DNA from: Fidelibacterota bacterium UBA1134
GTDB taxonomy: Bacteria > Fidelibacterota > Marinisomatia > Marinisomatales > S15-B10
Assembly (NCBI GenBank): GCA_002311975.1
Contig: DCAL01000035.1
Location: forward strand, 15,199 to 27,007
Direction of reading: 5' to 3'
Length of the DNA: 11,809 nt
The first letter of the stretch is position 1, and every line of letters begins with the position of its first letter. This document shows positions 1 through 7,103 of the stretch, piece after piece. The notes below the pieces were generated by a model. The model searched no databases. It saw only the letters and a list, made by a program, of their open reading frames with translations, and had not been told where the DNA came from. A program made the position numbers and the translations under genes.

Positions 1-1072
1 AGAGAATCTTGTCCACCTGTGCCACCACCTGTTCAACCGTACTGGCGGAAATTCTGGAAATGAATGCATCGGGATAGAAATCATCGCCCTCAAGCATGAC
101 GTAGCTGGGGTCCGAAGCCGCATCAGTCGTGCCCCACATGACAGGCATCTCAGATGCGTCTCCCACCAGGATGACGTAAGTGAGTTCTCTTCTCTCGTAC
201 TTCGACCGCAGAAATGTTTTGATCTCCTCGCTGGAAGAACCGATTTCACTGAGCGCCACTACGGTAGTGGGAATTCCTTTCTGGATTTTCCACTCTGCCA
301 GCGGCTGAACAGCATCCAAGAAATCATCGTATGCGATGATGACCAGTTCACCCGGCTCGTCGATCTGCCGTGACGAGGAAGATTCATCCGCCATATAATT
401 CACGAACAGATCGCGGTAAATACCGTCAAATTCCGCCTTACCATGAGGCTGACCTCTTTCTTTCACATGCACTGCGGCCATATCATCCACGGACCAAATC
501 TCCACAACCAGTGATCTGGCCACTCGCAGGATTTTGGTAGCGGGATTGAACTGAAACGGCTGAAACTGGACGTTGACGCCCCTGACTCCCCGCAGGATGA
601 ACGGTCTGCCGAGAGTGATGTTTTCGGCGGGGAACCACTCATCTGTTTCATAAAAGGAATCGAAGCGATATGGAATCTGCTGTGGCGAAGCGCTCCTGGT
701 GATGCTCCCTTTCGAAGGCGCTACCGGACCGAGATGGAACTCCTCGATCTCTATGGACAGGACGTTTGCCTCAACGGCCCCATCGTGGGGCACTCTGAGC
801 GTTGTATTAATGTGAGGCAGATCGGGATAGCCTTGCCGCAGAAATCCGTGCGCGTCAGCGTGAGAGATGATCCGATGCCGCTCGCCTTCGATCATCACGC
901 TGTGAGCGAAGAAGCCTGTCACATTGAGCTTCAGGACTGTCCTTGCCGGTGCGGAGGCGACCACCTCTATCTCAAGTCCATCAGCAACAGGTGAGTTGAC
1001 CGGAATCCATTCGGCCGCCGCCACGGCTGACAGACCGATGAACGTCACAAATATCACTACTTGCCGGATCAT
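1..1072 (-). CDS. Peptidase family C25 (gingipain-like) cysteine protease, 5' part only
   Basis: This reading frame is open from the ATG at 1070-1072 to the left edge (357 codons), so the gene is cut off by the window. Residues 1-20 form a signal peptide (MIRQVVIFVTFIGLSAVAAA). Residues about 21-205 look like the gingipain propeptide, with GYPDLP at 81-86, a vP segment, and a late RGVRGVNVQFQPFQFNP stretch. From about 241 the catalytic fold begins: GELVIIAYDDF, then ILVGD at 301-305, then SDPSY...EGDD..PDAFISR at 320-340. These match the family pattern LvGd..ip...sD.yY..ldGdd..PD...GR, except that the usual Gly of GR is Ser here. The catalytic His and Cys lie further on, outside the window, so activity cannot be judged. 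Family members are secreted endopeptidases, often type IX secretion cargo. No good Shine-Dalgarno precedes the ATG; the start is chosen from the signal peptide. Confidence 0.9.
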   Translation of the reverse strand, partial: MIRQVVIFVTFIGLSAVAAAEWIPVNSPVADGLEIEVVASAPARTVLKLNVTGFFAHSVMIEGERHRIISHADAHGFLRQGYPDLPHINTTLRVPHDGAVEANVLSIEIEEFHLGPVAPSKGSITRSASPQQIPYRFDSFYETDEWFPAENITLGRPFILRGVRGVNVQFQPFQFNPATKILRVARSLVVEIWSVDDMAAVHVKERGQPHGKAEFDGIYRDLFVNYMADESSSSRQIDEPGELVIIAYDDFLDAVQPLAEWKIQKGIPTTVVALSEIGSSSEEIKTFLRSKYERRELTYVILVGDASEMPVMWGTTDAASDPSYVMLEGDDFYPDAFISRISASTVEQVVAQVDKIL

Positions 1073-1095
1073 TTTCGTTGTCTTGGGAAAAAAGG

Positions 1096-1101
1096 AGTAT
1101 A
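1096..1101 (-). promoter_or_regulatory. Possible -10 element upstream of the C25 protease gene
   Basis: On the minus strand TATACT lies 23 bases before the C25 start codon, which would give a short 5' leader. I see no convincing -35 hexamer at the expected distance, so this is only a candidate. It would allow the protease to be transcribed independently of the M1 gene upstream. Confidence 0.2.
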
Positions 1102-1148
1102 CAGAATCTGACGGTGTGAATCTTTAACCAATGTAACTTTTCTTGTCT

Positions 1149-1268
1149 CTACTTCAACAGGATCATCTTGCCTGTCCGGTGAAGGCTCTGAATCATGGAA
1201 GGTGACTCCCGTCCTGTGATGAAATAGAAGATTAGCCCGCTCTCCATTCCGCTTGCGTGCTTCCGCCG
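1149..1268 (-). pseudogene. Fragment resembling the end of a FlgD-like / type IX secretion C-terminal sorting domain
   Basis: Between the M1 stop and the C25 start, one minus-strand frame reads RRKHASGMESGLIFYFITG, then nine residues, then SLHRTGKMILLK and a TAG stop (1149-1151). It matches the end of the FlgD-like domain at the C terminus of many secreted proteins of this bacterial group, whose usual form is GR...ASG.YFYRL..G....T.KM.LLK-stop. The frame has no plausible start, because it opens only inside the end of the M1 gene after an in-frame TGA. It therefore looks like a remnant of a lost gene or a displaced tail. The match is by eye over about 40 residues. A short unrelated reading frame is the alternative. 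The M1 frame also stays open across this stretch after its own stop. Confidence 0.45.
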
Positions 1269-1290
1269 GTTCAAAATCCTCAATCGGCTC

Positions 1291-4242
1291 CTACAAACCA
1301 GAGTCGAATCCAATCACCCATCGAGTGAGGTCAAGGGACTTGATCTCGCGACCTGCCGGATTCGCGGTATGATTGAGCCAGAATGGGAAGTCAAGACGCA
1401 ATCTCCCTATTTTGCCGAATATCTTCTTACTGAAGACAAAACCCAAACCGGCATCGGCCAGGAGATCACCTCCGAGTCCATCCGACGCCAATTCACTCCT
1501 GAACGAGCCGCCTTCCATAAAGATGCGCACTTTCGTTTCCACTAAAGGCGTCGGCAGACTGTAGCTCCCTTCAAGAGTGGCAACCAGCGCAGTTTCGGCG
1601 CCGGAAAAGTCGTGATCGTAGTAGCCGCGCAAGTTTCCTTCCCCGTTCATGTGAAAATGGTCCCTCACTGTTTGAGCGCCGTAAAACGCCGACGCATGTC
1701 TGAGATAAGGTTTCGCATAATAGTCGCCCGAGCCAGCACTCTCAATGTTGAACTTTTCCTGACCGGGAACTCCTTCCGCTCCGCTCCACATCTTCCCCAG
1801 GAAAAATGACATTGCGGTGCCGAAATTCCCAACAGGGAACGCCATCTTACTTTTCGCCTGCAGTCGGCTGAAGCTCCAGTCGCTCATTCCCTCCACTGTT
1901 GTTGCTGCTTCAATCTGGAGTTCCATCCCCATTCCGCCTCGATGGGCGCCGATGTCATAGCGTCCGTAGAGCACGCCCGTCTTCCCAGCCTGGTACAAAT
2001 CAGTGTAGCCCGAGTCAACAGTCTGATTGAAGTAGAAACCGGCGTTCACCGTATGGTTCGGCGGAAGACCGTAGAAGCGGGACCACCGATAACCGAGATC
2101 GATGTCGGCGCCACGTAATCCCTCCAAGGCAAATATACCCGCCGAAACTGTGAGCCACGGGATGGTTGACTTGAGCGTCTCGCTGAAGTTGATCTGACCG
2201 TAGAGGTTTTGAGACTTGAGGCCGCTCGTCAGAAAAAAGTTGAACCTGTGCCACGGACCGTACGAGCGCCGGAACGACAGACCCGGCTTCAGACCGTCCT
2301 TTTCGTGGTACCAGAGGACTGGATTCCAGCGCAAGGCGTAGGCGGTGCGCGGGCTATAGCGCATCCCGGGCCAGTTGAAGATAACATCGTTGGGAAGAGA
2401 GCCGGAGATATTGTCCCGCAGATCAATGTCCATGGTCCAACTGTCGGGATCGAGCATGATTTCGGCAGGCTTCGCCGGCAGTACAAGGGCGAAGATATCT
2501 TCCTCTCCCTGCAAATGATTCTCCCAGCGGGTCAACGTGGTGTCGCCATTTTCCGCTATCACCCTGATATCGAGGGGATAGCGCATACCCCCCTTTCTCT
2601 TGATGCGAAGTGACAGATCGTAGGTTTCATTACCCCTTTTTTCCCACCACCAGTCGCTCAGCGCATAGTCGTTGTACGAAGCTTGGTGCAGCCACTGTTC
2701 GAAAAACCAATCGAGATTTTCACCACTTGTCTCTTCCATAGCTTGGCGGAAACGGTCTTCGCTGGTATGTTTCAATTTCCAGCGATCATAGTAGCTGCGC
2801 ATGGCGCTGTCAAAAGTCTCGCCGCCCAGCAGATACCTCAGGGAGTAGAGCATCATGTGCGGTTTTGTGTAAGCGTTCAGCCCATAGACAGAAGGCCCTC
2901 CGGCCAGATGCGATTTTGTGTCAATAGGCTCATTGTGGCGGCTGGCCATGAGACGGATAATCGTCCACTGAAGGTTGTTGCGCTCACCGAGGAACTTCCA
3001 ATACTTCTTCTGGAAATCATCGTACCGGTGACTGTGTTCAAGGTCAATCCCGTGGGGAGGATAAGTGTGCGCCATATACCATGCGTCCTGAAAAGAGGTG
3101 AACCCTTCATCGAGCCATGCATCTTCTACCTCATTGTTCGCCAGAATACCGTAGAACCAGATGTGCCCCACTTCATGAGCGATGAGTCCCTCAGAATCAC
3201 TGCCATCCATCACCAGCATGGGGTATTCCATGCCGCCTCCCTGCAGGCTGTGGGTAATACTCACCTGCGGATAGGGGTATTCGCCGAAGCGTGTCGAGAG
3301 CCATTCAAGAACACGCTCAGTCCGTTTGACCACCTCTTCTGACCAGTCTTCGGCCGCATCTCTATCATACAGGACGTGAACATCTATACCGCCCCACTGG
3401 CCGCTCTCATAAACGAAGTCAGGCGACGCAATCCACGCAAAGTCGTGGATTTGTTCCCCATGGAAGGTCATAGTTCGCCGGGCGGAGGAGTCGATTGACA
3501 CGCTGTCTATGGCGGCGAGCCACTCCTTGAAGTCCATGGAAGTATCAACAGCAACACGGCTCCATCCGGGATCGCCCGCAGCCAAGACTCCCGTGGCGGC
3601 GACGGTGAATCGCTCCGGAACATCGATAGTCACATCATAAGTTCCAAACTCGCCGTAGAACTCTCCTATTGCGTGGAAAGGATCGGCATGCCATCCCGCC
3701 TCATCATAGACCACCATCTTGGGATACCACTGGGCAACATCGTACTGCTCATCTCTGTATCCGGCCCGGCCGTAAAACTTCCGGATCTTATGCTCCCAAT
3801 CAATCTCGATAGTGATAGAATCTCCGGGGAGGAGCGGCGCCGGAAGAGAGGCTTGGAGGATCGTGTCATCAATCTCGAATACTTGGGACGCGAGGTCATC
3901 CGCCGAAGCAATCGCGAAATCGTTGATCCGTAGATAACTGGAGCTGTCCTCCGGGAACGATTTCAGCATAAACTTGGAAACTATTCCGTAGCGGGAACCT
4001 TCCTCGTACTTCACCGAATTGCGCAGAAAGGCGTTGGGATAGAGGTGCATGTAGATGCGGTCCAGCGTATCCGGCGAAAGGTTAACATACAGGATAGACG
4101 AATTACCTGAAATCAGGTGCTCCTTTTCATCCAGCGAAACGTCCATAGTGTAGTGAACGAACTGCTGCCAGTAATCGTCTTCAGCGGAGAGGAGGAAGAC
4201 AGAAATGAAAATGGATACGGTCTGACGGAGTATTGCTTTCAC
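1291..4242 (-). CDS. Exported M1-family zinc peptidase fused to an Omp85-like outer-membrane barrel
   Basis: This is a 983-residue protein with a GTG start. Residues 1-20 are a signal peptide. Residues about 25-270 form the M1 N-terminal beta domain and about 280-530 the thermolysin-like catalytic domain. The zinc site is complete: HEVGH at 356-360 plus Glu379 in WLDEGF, the HExxH-x18-E spacing of M1. The exopeptidase motif is GGGMEYP (335-341) instead of GAMEN, and Tyr458 in YTKP is the likely transition-state tyrosine. After a beta-rich linker, residues about 640-983 are strand-rich and carry Omp85 hallmarks: GEGNLRGY (867-874), EGSYSLP, IFMEGGSF, then AGLGFVF and LRLDFPFWLN near the end. 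The inferred placement is a surface or periplasmic peptidase tethered by its own barrel. The gene sits just downstream of a terminator and has no clear Shine-Dalgarno. The peptidase call is firm; the barrel family is judged by motif. Confidence 0.9.
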   Translation of the reverse strand: MKAILRQTVSIFISVFLLSAEDDYWQQFVHYTMDVSLDEKEHLISGNSSILYVNLSPDTLDRIYMHLYPNAFLRNSVKYEEGSRYGIVSKFMLKSFPEDSSSYLRINDFAIASADDLASQVFEIDDTILQASLPAPLLPGDSITIEIDWEHKIRKFYGRAGYRDEQYDVAQWYPKMVVYDEAGWHADPFHAIGEFYGEFGTYDVTIDVPERFTVAATGVLAAGDPGWSRVAVDTSMDFKEWLAAIDSVSIDSSARRTMTFHGEQIHDFAWIASPDFVYESGQWGGIDVHVLYDRDAAEDWSEEVVKRTERVLEWLSTRFGEYPYPQVSITHSLQGGGMEYPMLVMDGSDSEGLIAHEVGHIWFYGILANNEVEDAWLDEGFTSFQDAWYMAHTYPPHGIDLEHSHRYDDFQKKYWKFLGERNNLQWTIIRLMASRHNEPIDTKSHLAGGPSVYGLNAYTKPHMMLYSLRYLLGGETFDSAMRSYYDRWKLKHTSEDRFRQAMEETSGENLDWFFEQWLHQASYNDYALSDWWWEKRGNETYDLSLRIKRKGGMRYPLDIRVIAENGDTTLTRWENHLQGEEDIFALVLPAKPAEIMLDPDSWTMDIDLRDNISGSLPNDVIFNWPGMRYSPRTAYALRWNPVLWYHEKDGLKPGLSFRRSYGPWHRFNFFLTSGLKSQNLYGQINFSETLKSTIPWLTVSAGIFALEGLRGADIDLGYRWSRFYGLPPNHTVNAGFYFNQTVDSGYTDLYQAGKTGVLYGRYDIGAHRGGMGMELQIEAATTVEGMSDWSFSRLQAKSKMAFPVGNFGTAMSFFLGKMWSGAEGVPGQEKFNIESAGSGDYYAKPYLRHASAFYGAQTVRDHFHMNGEGNLRGYYDHDFSGAETALVATLEGSYSLPTPLVETKVRIFMEGGSFRSELASDGLGGDLLADAGLGFVFSKKIFGKIGRLRLDFPFWLNHTANPAGREIKSLDLTRWVIGFDSGL

Positions 4243-4261
4243 TTTGACACTGTATCTCTAC

Positions 4262-4289
4262 AAAAAAGCCGGTATGGCTAACACCGGCT
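4262..4289 (-). terminator. Intrinsic terminator closing the pyrF-pyrE-...-thioredoxin operon
   Basis: On the minus strand AGCCGGT and ACCGGCT form a 7-bp GC-rich stem around a 9-base loop, followed at once by a run of six T. It begins 25 bases after the thioredoxin gene's TAA. Its T-run ends only 19 bases before the GTG of the M1 gene, so that gene either has a promoter overlapping this hairpin or depends on read-through. Confidence 0.85.
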
Positions 4290-4314
4290 CAAATGATTCC
4301 ATCTGGATTGAGTC

Positions 4315-4863
4315 TTACAGAAGTTCTTTGATATCGTTTTCAAATACGTAGTGCGGTCTGAAACCTATGTATCTTCGTTTGACAAGGAAGTTTCTGTCGA
4401 TGACAAAAGTTGTGGGAATCCCTGTTACTCCGCCGAACCGATTCGCGACCCGGCCATCGCCGTAGAGGACTGGATAGTTGATATCGAATTGATGGACGAA
4501 ATCAGGAACGACCTCCGGGCCGTTAGCGTCCATGGAGATTCCGAGGACGACAATATCACCCTGATACTTCTCCTGGAGTTTTATCAGAGAGGGAATCTCC
4601 TGACGGCAAGGCATGCACCACGTGGCCCAGAAATTAAGAAGAATCACTTTCCCTTTGTAGTCAGACAAAGAAACGACTTCTCCATCAACCCGTTCCAGAT
4701 TAAAATCAGGAGCTTTAATCTCGTCAGAGCCGATCTCCGAGAACAACGCCTCAGCCAAGATCGTTTCGCCTTCTCCGTCATTCCTGTTTCCAGTCGCCAT
4801 AATGCCCGCCACAAGCAAGACGACGATTACGAGTGCTGCCAACCCTATTTTCTTTAAGTCCAT
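4315..4863 (-). CDS. Membrane-anchored TlpA/ResA-type thiol-disulfide oxidoreductase
   Basis: This is a 182-residue protein. Residues 6-23 are a single hydrophobic anchor (LALVIVVLL-type), followed by an acidic linker and a thioredoxin fold facing the periplasm. The active site is WCMPC at 82-86 in the family context NFWATWC..C..E.P, and the cis-proline is Pro150 in TGIPTTFVID. Length and motifs fit TlpA/ResA/CcmG-like reductases, which keep extracytoplasmic cysteines reduced, for instance in cytochrome c maturation; the actual client is unknown. The ATG at 4861-4863 is preferred because AAAAGG lies 7 bases upstream and the hydrophobic anchor then starts at the N terminus. A GTG at 4936-4938 would add 25 charged residues in front of the anchor. 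It is the last gene of the operon, 91 bases after the patatin gene, and is followed by a strong terminator. Confidence 0.92.
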   Translation of the reverse strand: MDLKKIGLAALVIVVLLVAGIMATGNRNDGEGETILAEALFSEIGSDEIKAPDFNLERVDGEVVSLSDYKGKVILLNFWATWCMPCRQEIPSLIKLQEKYQGDIVVLGISMDANGPEVVPDFVHQFDINYPVLYGDGRVANRFGGVTGIPTTFVIDRNFLVKRRYIGFRPHYVFENDIKELL

Positions 4864-4870
4864 ACTAAAG

Positions 4871-4876
4871 CCTTTT
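4871..4876 (-). promoter_or_regulatory. Ribosome binding site deciding the thioredoxin start
   Basis: AAAAGG on the minus strand sits 7 bases before the ATG at 4861-4863. It supports that codon over the in-frame GTG 75 bases further upstream. Confidence 0.6.
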
Positions 4877-4936
4877 CCAATCCCAATGTTACGCACTTTT
4901 CTCTCTTTCGCCAACCTCAATCGTCGAGTCTTGTCC

Positions 4937-4954
4937 ACCCGTTGCTAGCCGGGT
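4937..4954 (-). other. Small hairpin directly after the patatin stop codon
   Basis: ACCCG and CGGGT form a 5-bp stem with an 8-base loop that begins on the base after the patatin TGA. No T-run follows, so it is unlikely to terminate transcription. It could act as an intercistronic stability or spacing element between the patatin and thioredoxin genes, or be chance. Confidence 0.3.
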
Positions 4955-5875
4955 TCATATTCTCGACTTTATCCATCGTCGAAAATGATAGCTCCACCTC
5001 TCCCTTTCCTCTATCTCTCTTTTCAAGAGTGGAAGCGCTCTCTGCGCGCTTTTTCTGCCATTCTTTATGAATTCATCAATGCGAGAGAATTCAGACCAGT
5101 GCGCTCCTCCCACGTCAGGTTCAATCAGAACATCGGCCTTACGGGACAGTTCATCAGAGAGTTTTACACTGGTCACCTGATCGACACGAGACATGAGTTC
5201 TATCAGGTTGTACTCTTCCAGCGTGTCCAGTTTCCGGCGCGCAATATCAACGGCGATAGTAATATCCATTTCAGAATCCAGCAGCGTATTGATCGGCAGT
5301 GGCGAAACGACACCGCCATCTACCAAAAGCCGACCGTCCTCAGCCAACGGCGCGACAAACCCCGGTACGGCTGAACTGAGTGTGACAGCCGCAATCAGAT
5401 CGCCTGATGAAATCACAACTGCCTCTGCCCGGTTCAGATCCGATACGATGACCTTCAGCGGAATCTTGAGTTCTGAGAAATCCCTTACTGGAAGAAGGTA
5501 CTCAATTGTGGCTGCCAGTTTGCTCCGCTCGATCACGCCTTTGCGGCTTAGAGCAACGGTAATTACCAGTTTATCCTTTACAAACTTGCCCAACTGTTCG
5601 AGGAATGAATCGTTGCCGTCTTTCCCCTTTCTGACATGATGTATGCCTACGGCTCTGAACTCATCACTTTCCATGTACTCCATGTACCGTTTCTCCACCC
5701 ACTCGGGATCCAGCGTGGCGGCATACATGGCTCCAATGATAGCGCCGGCCGAAGTGCCAGCGATGAGATTGATGGAGATATGATTCTCATGTAACACCTG
5801 CAATACGCCGATATGAGCGCCACCTCGCGCACCACCGCCCGCCAGTGCAAGTCCGATCTTCGAATCCTGTTTCAC
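4955..5875 (-). CDS. Patatin-like phospholipase (RssA/YlbK-type stand-alone domain)
   Basis: This 306-residue protein has all patatin signatures in order: the oxyanion loop GGGARGG at 13-19, the nucleophile elbow GTSAG at 40-44 (Ser42), and the catalytic Asp in DGG at 186-188, giving a Ser-Asp dyad. Family members hydrolyse acyl esters of phospholipids. There is no signal peptide, POTRA domain or barrel, so it is probably cytoplasmic or peripheral to the inner membrane, unlike PlpD/FplA-type patatins that carry an Omp85 barrel. The start is GTG at 5873-5875, which overlaps the TGA of the cyclophilin gene (GTGA), so translation is probably coupled. The C terminus is basic (FRRWIKSRI), which may help membrane association. 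The substrate is unknown. Confidence 0.93.
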   Translation of the reverse strand: MKQDSKIGLALAGGGARGGAHIGVLQVLHENHISINLIAGTSAGAIIGAMYAATLDPEWVEKRYMEYMESDEFRAVGIHHVRKGKDGNDSFLEQLGKFVKDKLVITVALSRKGVIERSKLAATIEYLLPVRDFSELKIPLKVIVSDLNRAEAVVISSGDLIAAVTLSSAVPGFVAPLAEDGRLLVDGGVVSPLPINTLLDSEMDITIAVDIARRKLDTLEEYNLIELMSRVDQVTSVKLSDELSRKADVLIEPDVGGAHWSEFSRIDEFIKNGRKSAQRALPLLKREIEERERWSYHFRRWIKSRI

Positions 5876-6540
5876 AAATCGTCCGCGAGCTCGATACCGA
5901 GAGCCTCATCGGTCGTGAGGTAAACTCTCATTCTCACCGGCTCCAAGGGATTATCAATGTCGGCGCCGCTATAGCCAGAATCAAGCATTCCCGGTGTTTC
6001 AACGTTCACAATCTTATCCACCACATCGAGACCACGAACGACCTGGCCAAAAACGGTGTACTGGCCATCGAGTCTGTTAACCGGTTGAACACAAATAAAA
6101 AATTGGCTGCCGGCGCTGTCGGAATTTGGGCCGCGCGCCATTGACAGGGCGCCCCTTGAATGGGGGCGATCGTTGAATTCAGCGGGAAGCATCCACGTTG
6201 CACTAGTTTCCCTCGCTCCAATGCCGTAGAATTTGCCCGCTCTTCCCCCCTCACCGTCATTGATTCTGTCCGAATCTTTCGAGTTGGGATCACCGCCCTG
6301 AATCACAAATTCCGGCATCACGCGGTGGAAAGCTGTTCCATCAAAGTAGCCTTCACCCGCCAATATTTTGAAACTCTCCACATGTTTCGGGGCTGAATCT
6401 TCGTAAAACCTGATGATCATACTGCCCAGTTCTGTTTCGATAACAGCTAATTCCTCCGGATTCTTGCCGCAGCCAGAAAGGAGAATCAACGGCAGAATCC
6501 ATCTCATCATCCGGTTTCGTTTTCCGTGGAGATTCATCAT
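5872..6540 (-). CDS. Cyclophilin-type peptidyl-prolyl isomerase, predicted lipoprotein
   Basis: This is a 222-residue protein. A basic N terminus and hydrophobic stretch lead to the lipobox LLSGC, with Cys24 as the lipidated residue. Position +2 is Gly, which by the E. coli rule would favour outer-membrane sorting. The cyclophilin domain (about 32-210) has FHRVMPEFVIQGGDP at 71-85 with Arg73 and Gln81, SQFFI at 145-149, and LDGQYTVFGQV at 157-167. The main catalytic residues are therefore present; the position of the classical Trp is not Trp. It should catalyse Xaa-Pro isomerisation of proteins in the envelope. The start is ATG at 6538-6540, which overlaps the pyrE TGA (ATGA) and follows AAGGGGGAG by 9 bases. 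The frame is open 18 codons further upstream, but that would bury the lipobox. Confidence 0.93.
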   Translation of the reverse strand: MMNLHGKRNRMMRWILPLILLSGCGKNPEELAVIETELGSMIIRFYEDSAPKHVESFKILAGEGYFDGTAFHRVMPEFVIQGGDPNSKDSDRINDGEGGRAGKFYGIGARETSATWMLPAEFNDRPHSRGALSMARGPNSDSAGSQFFICVQPVNRLDGQYTVFGQVVRGLDVVDKIVNVETPGMLDSGYSGADIDNPLEPVRMRVYLTTDEALGIELADDL

Positions 6541-7103
6541 TTCCCTGTTCTCCCCCTTGTGCTCAGAGGAATGTTTTTCAAACAGAGAGGACATGCGTCA
6601 GGTTCCCAAGAAAGAGCAGGATATCTCACCAGTGAGGTAGTGGGGTAGCTGAAATCGACGCCTTTCTCGGTACGGTCCACGAGGCAGACAACGCCCGTGA
6701 CCTTGGCGCCGTGATCTTCCACAATCTTCAGCAATTCCTGCACGGAGCCACCCGTCGTTATAATATCTTCCACCACCACAACCCTTTTCCCTGAATTCAG
6801 ATGAAATCCCCGCCTCAACGTCAGTTCACCATCTACACGCTCGGCGAAGATACCTTTCGTCCCAAGCTCTTTGGCGATAGCACTGCTCAAAAGTATGCCC
6901 CCTACAGCCGCGCCCAGCACCACTTCGATGTTTTCCTCAGCGTAAGGTTCAGCCATCATGACACCAATTTTTTCAACGAAGTCGGGTCGCTCCAGGAGCC
7001 GGAATTTCTCAATGTAAACATCACTGTGGCGGCCTGAGGTAAGACGGAAATGTCCCTCAAGGATTGCTCCTGTCTCCTTCATCAATTCAATCAGTTCGTT
7101 CAT
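6537..7103 (-). CDS. pyrE: Orotate phosphoribosyltransferase
   Basis: This is a 188-residue enzyme joining orotate and PRPP to give orotidine 5'-phosphate, the fifth step of UMP synthesis. The PRPP-binding loop is VVVVEDIITTGGS (108-120) with the acidic pair Glu112-Asp113. LTSGRHSDVYIEKF (21-34) is the N-terminal orotate/PRPP region, and GIFAERV (84-90) is the conserved central strand. Length is normal for bacterial PyrE of the short form. The C terminus carries CPLC (171-174), a feature of a subset of bacterial and archaeal-like OPRTs and not of the E. coli type. The start ATG at 7101-7103 overlaps the pyrF stop (ATGA), so PyrF and PyrE synthesis is probably coupled. Confidence 0.95.
   Translation of the reverse strand: MNELIELMKETGAILEGHFRLTSGRHSDVYIEKFRLLERPDFVEKIGVMMAEPYAEENIEVVLGAAVGGILLSSAIAKELGTKGIFAERVDGELTLRRGFHLNSGKRVVVVEDIITTGGSVQELLKIVEDHGAKVTGVVCLVDRTEKGVDFSYPTTSLVRYPALSWEPDACPLCLKNIPLSTRGRTGK
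6550..6558 (-). promoter_or_regulatory. Ribosome binding site of the cyclophilin gene, inside pyrE
   Basis: AAGGGGGAG lies 9 bases before the ATG at 6538-6540, within the last codons of pyrE. It fixes the lipoprotein start and allows re-initiation at the ATGA overlap. Confidence 0.65.

Noticed and set aside
1069..1290. The M1 reading frame stays open for about 73 codons after its TAG stop, up to a TGA overlapping the C25 start
   Set aside because: Stop-codon read-through is possible but the added sequence is charged, has no domain, and the M1 barrel already looks complete. A neighbouring frame with the FlgD-like tail explains the region better.
2683..3342. 219-codon open frame on the plus strand inside the M1 gene
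   Set aside because: It lies opposite the conserved M1 catalytic region, has no recognisable domain, and its protein is typical antisense-shadow composition.
4351..4857. 168-codon open frame on the plus strand opposite the thioredoxin gene
   Set aside because: The minus strand encodes a complete TlpA-type domain with CxxC and cis-Pro, so the plus frame is a shadow.
4864..4938. Longer thioredoxin start at the GTG 4936-4938
   Set aside because: It would place 25 basic residues ahead of the membrane anchor, and a better-spaced ribosome binding site precedes the ATG at 4861-4863.
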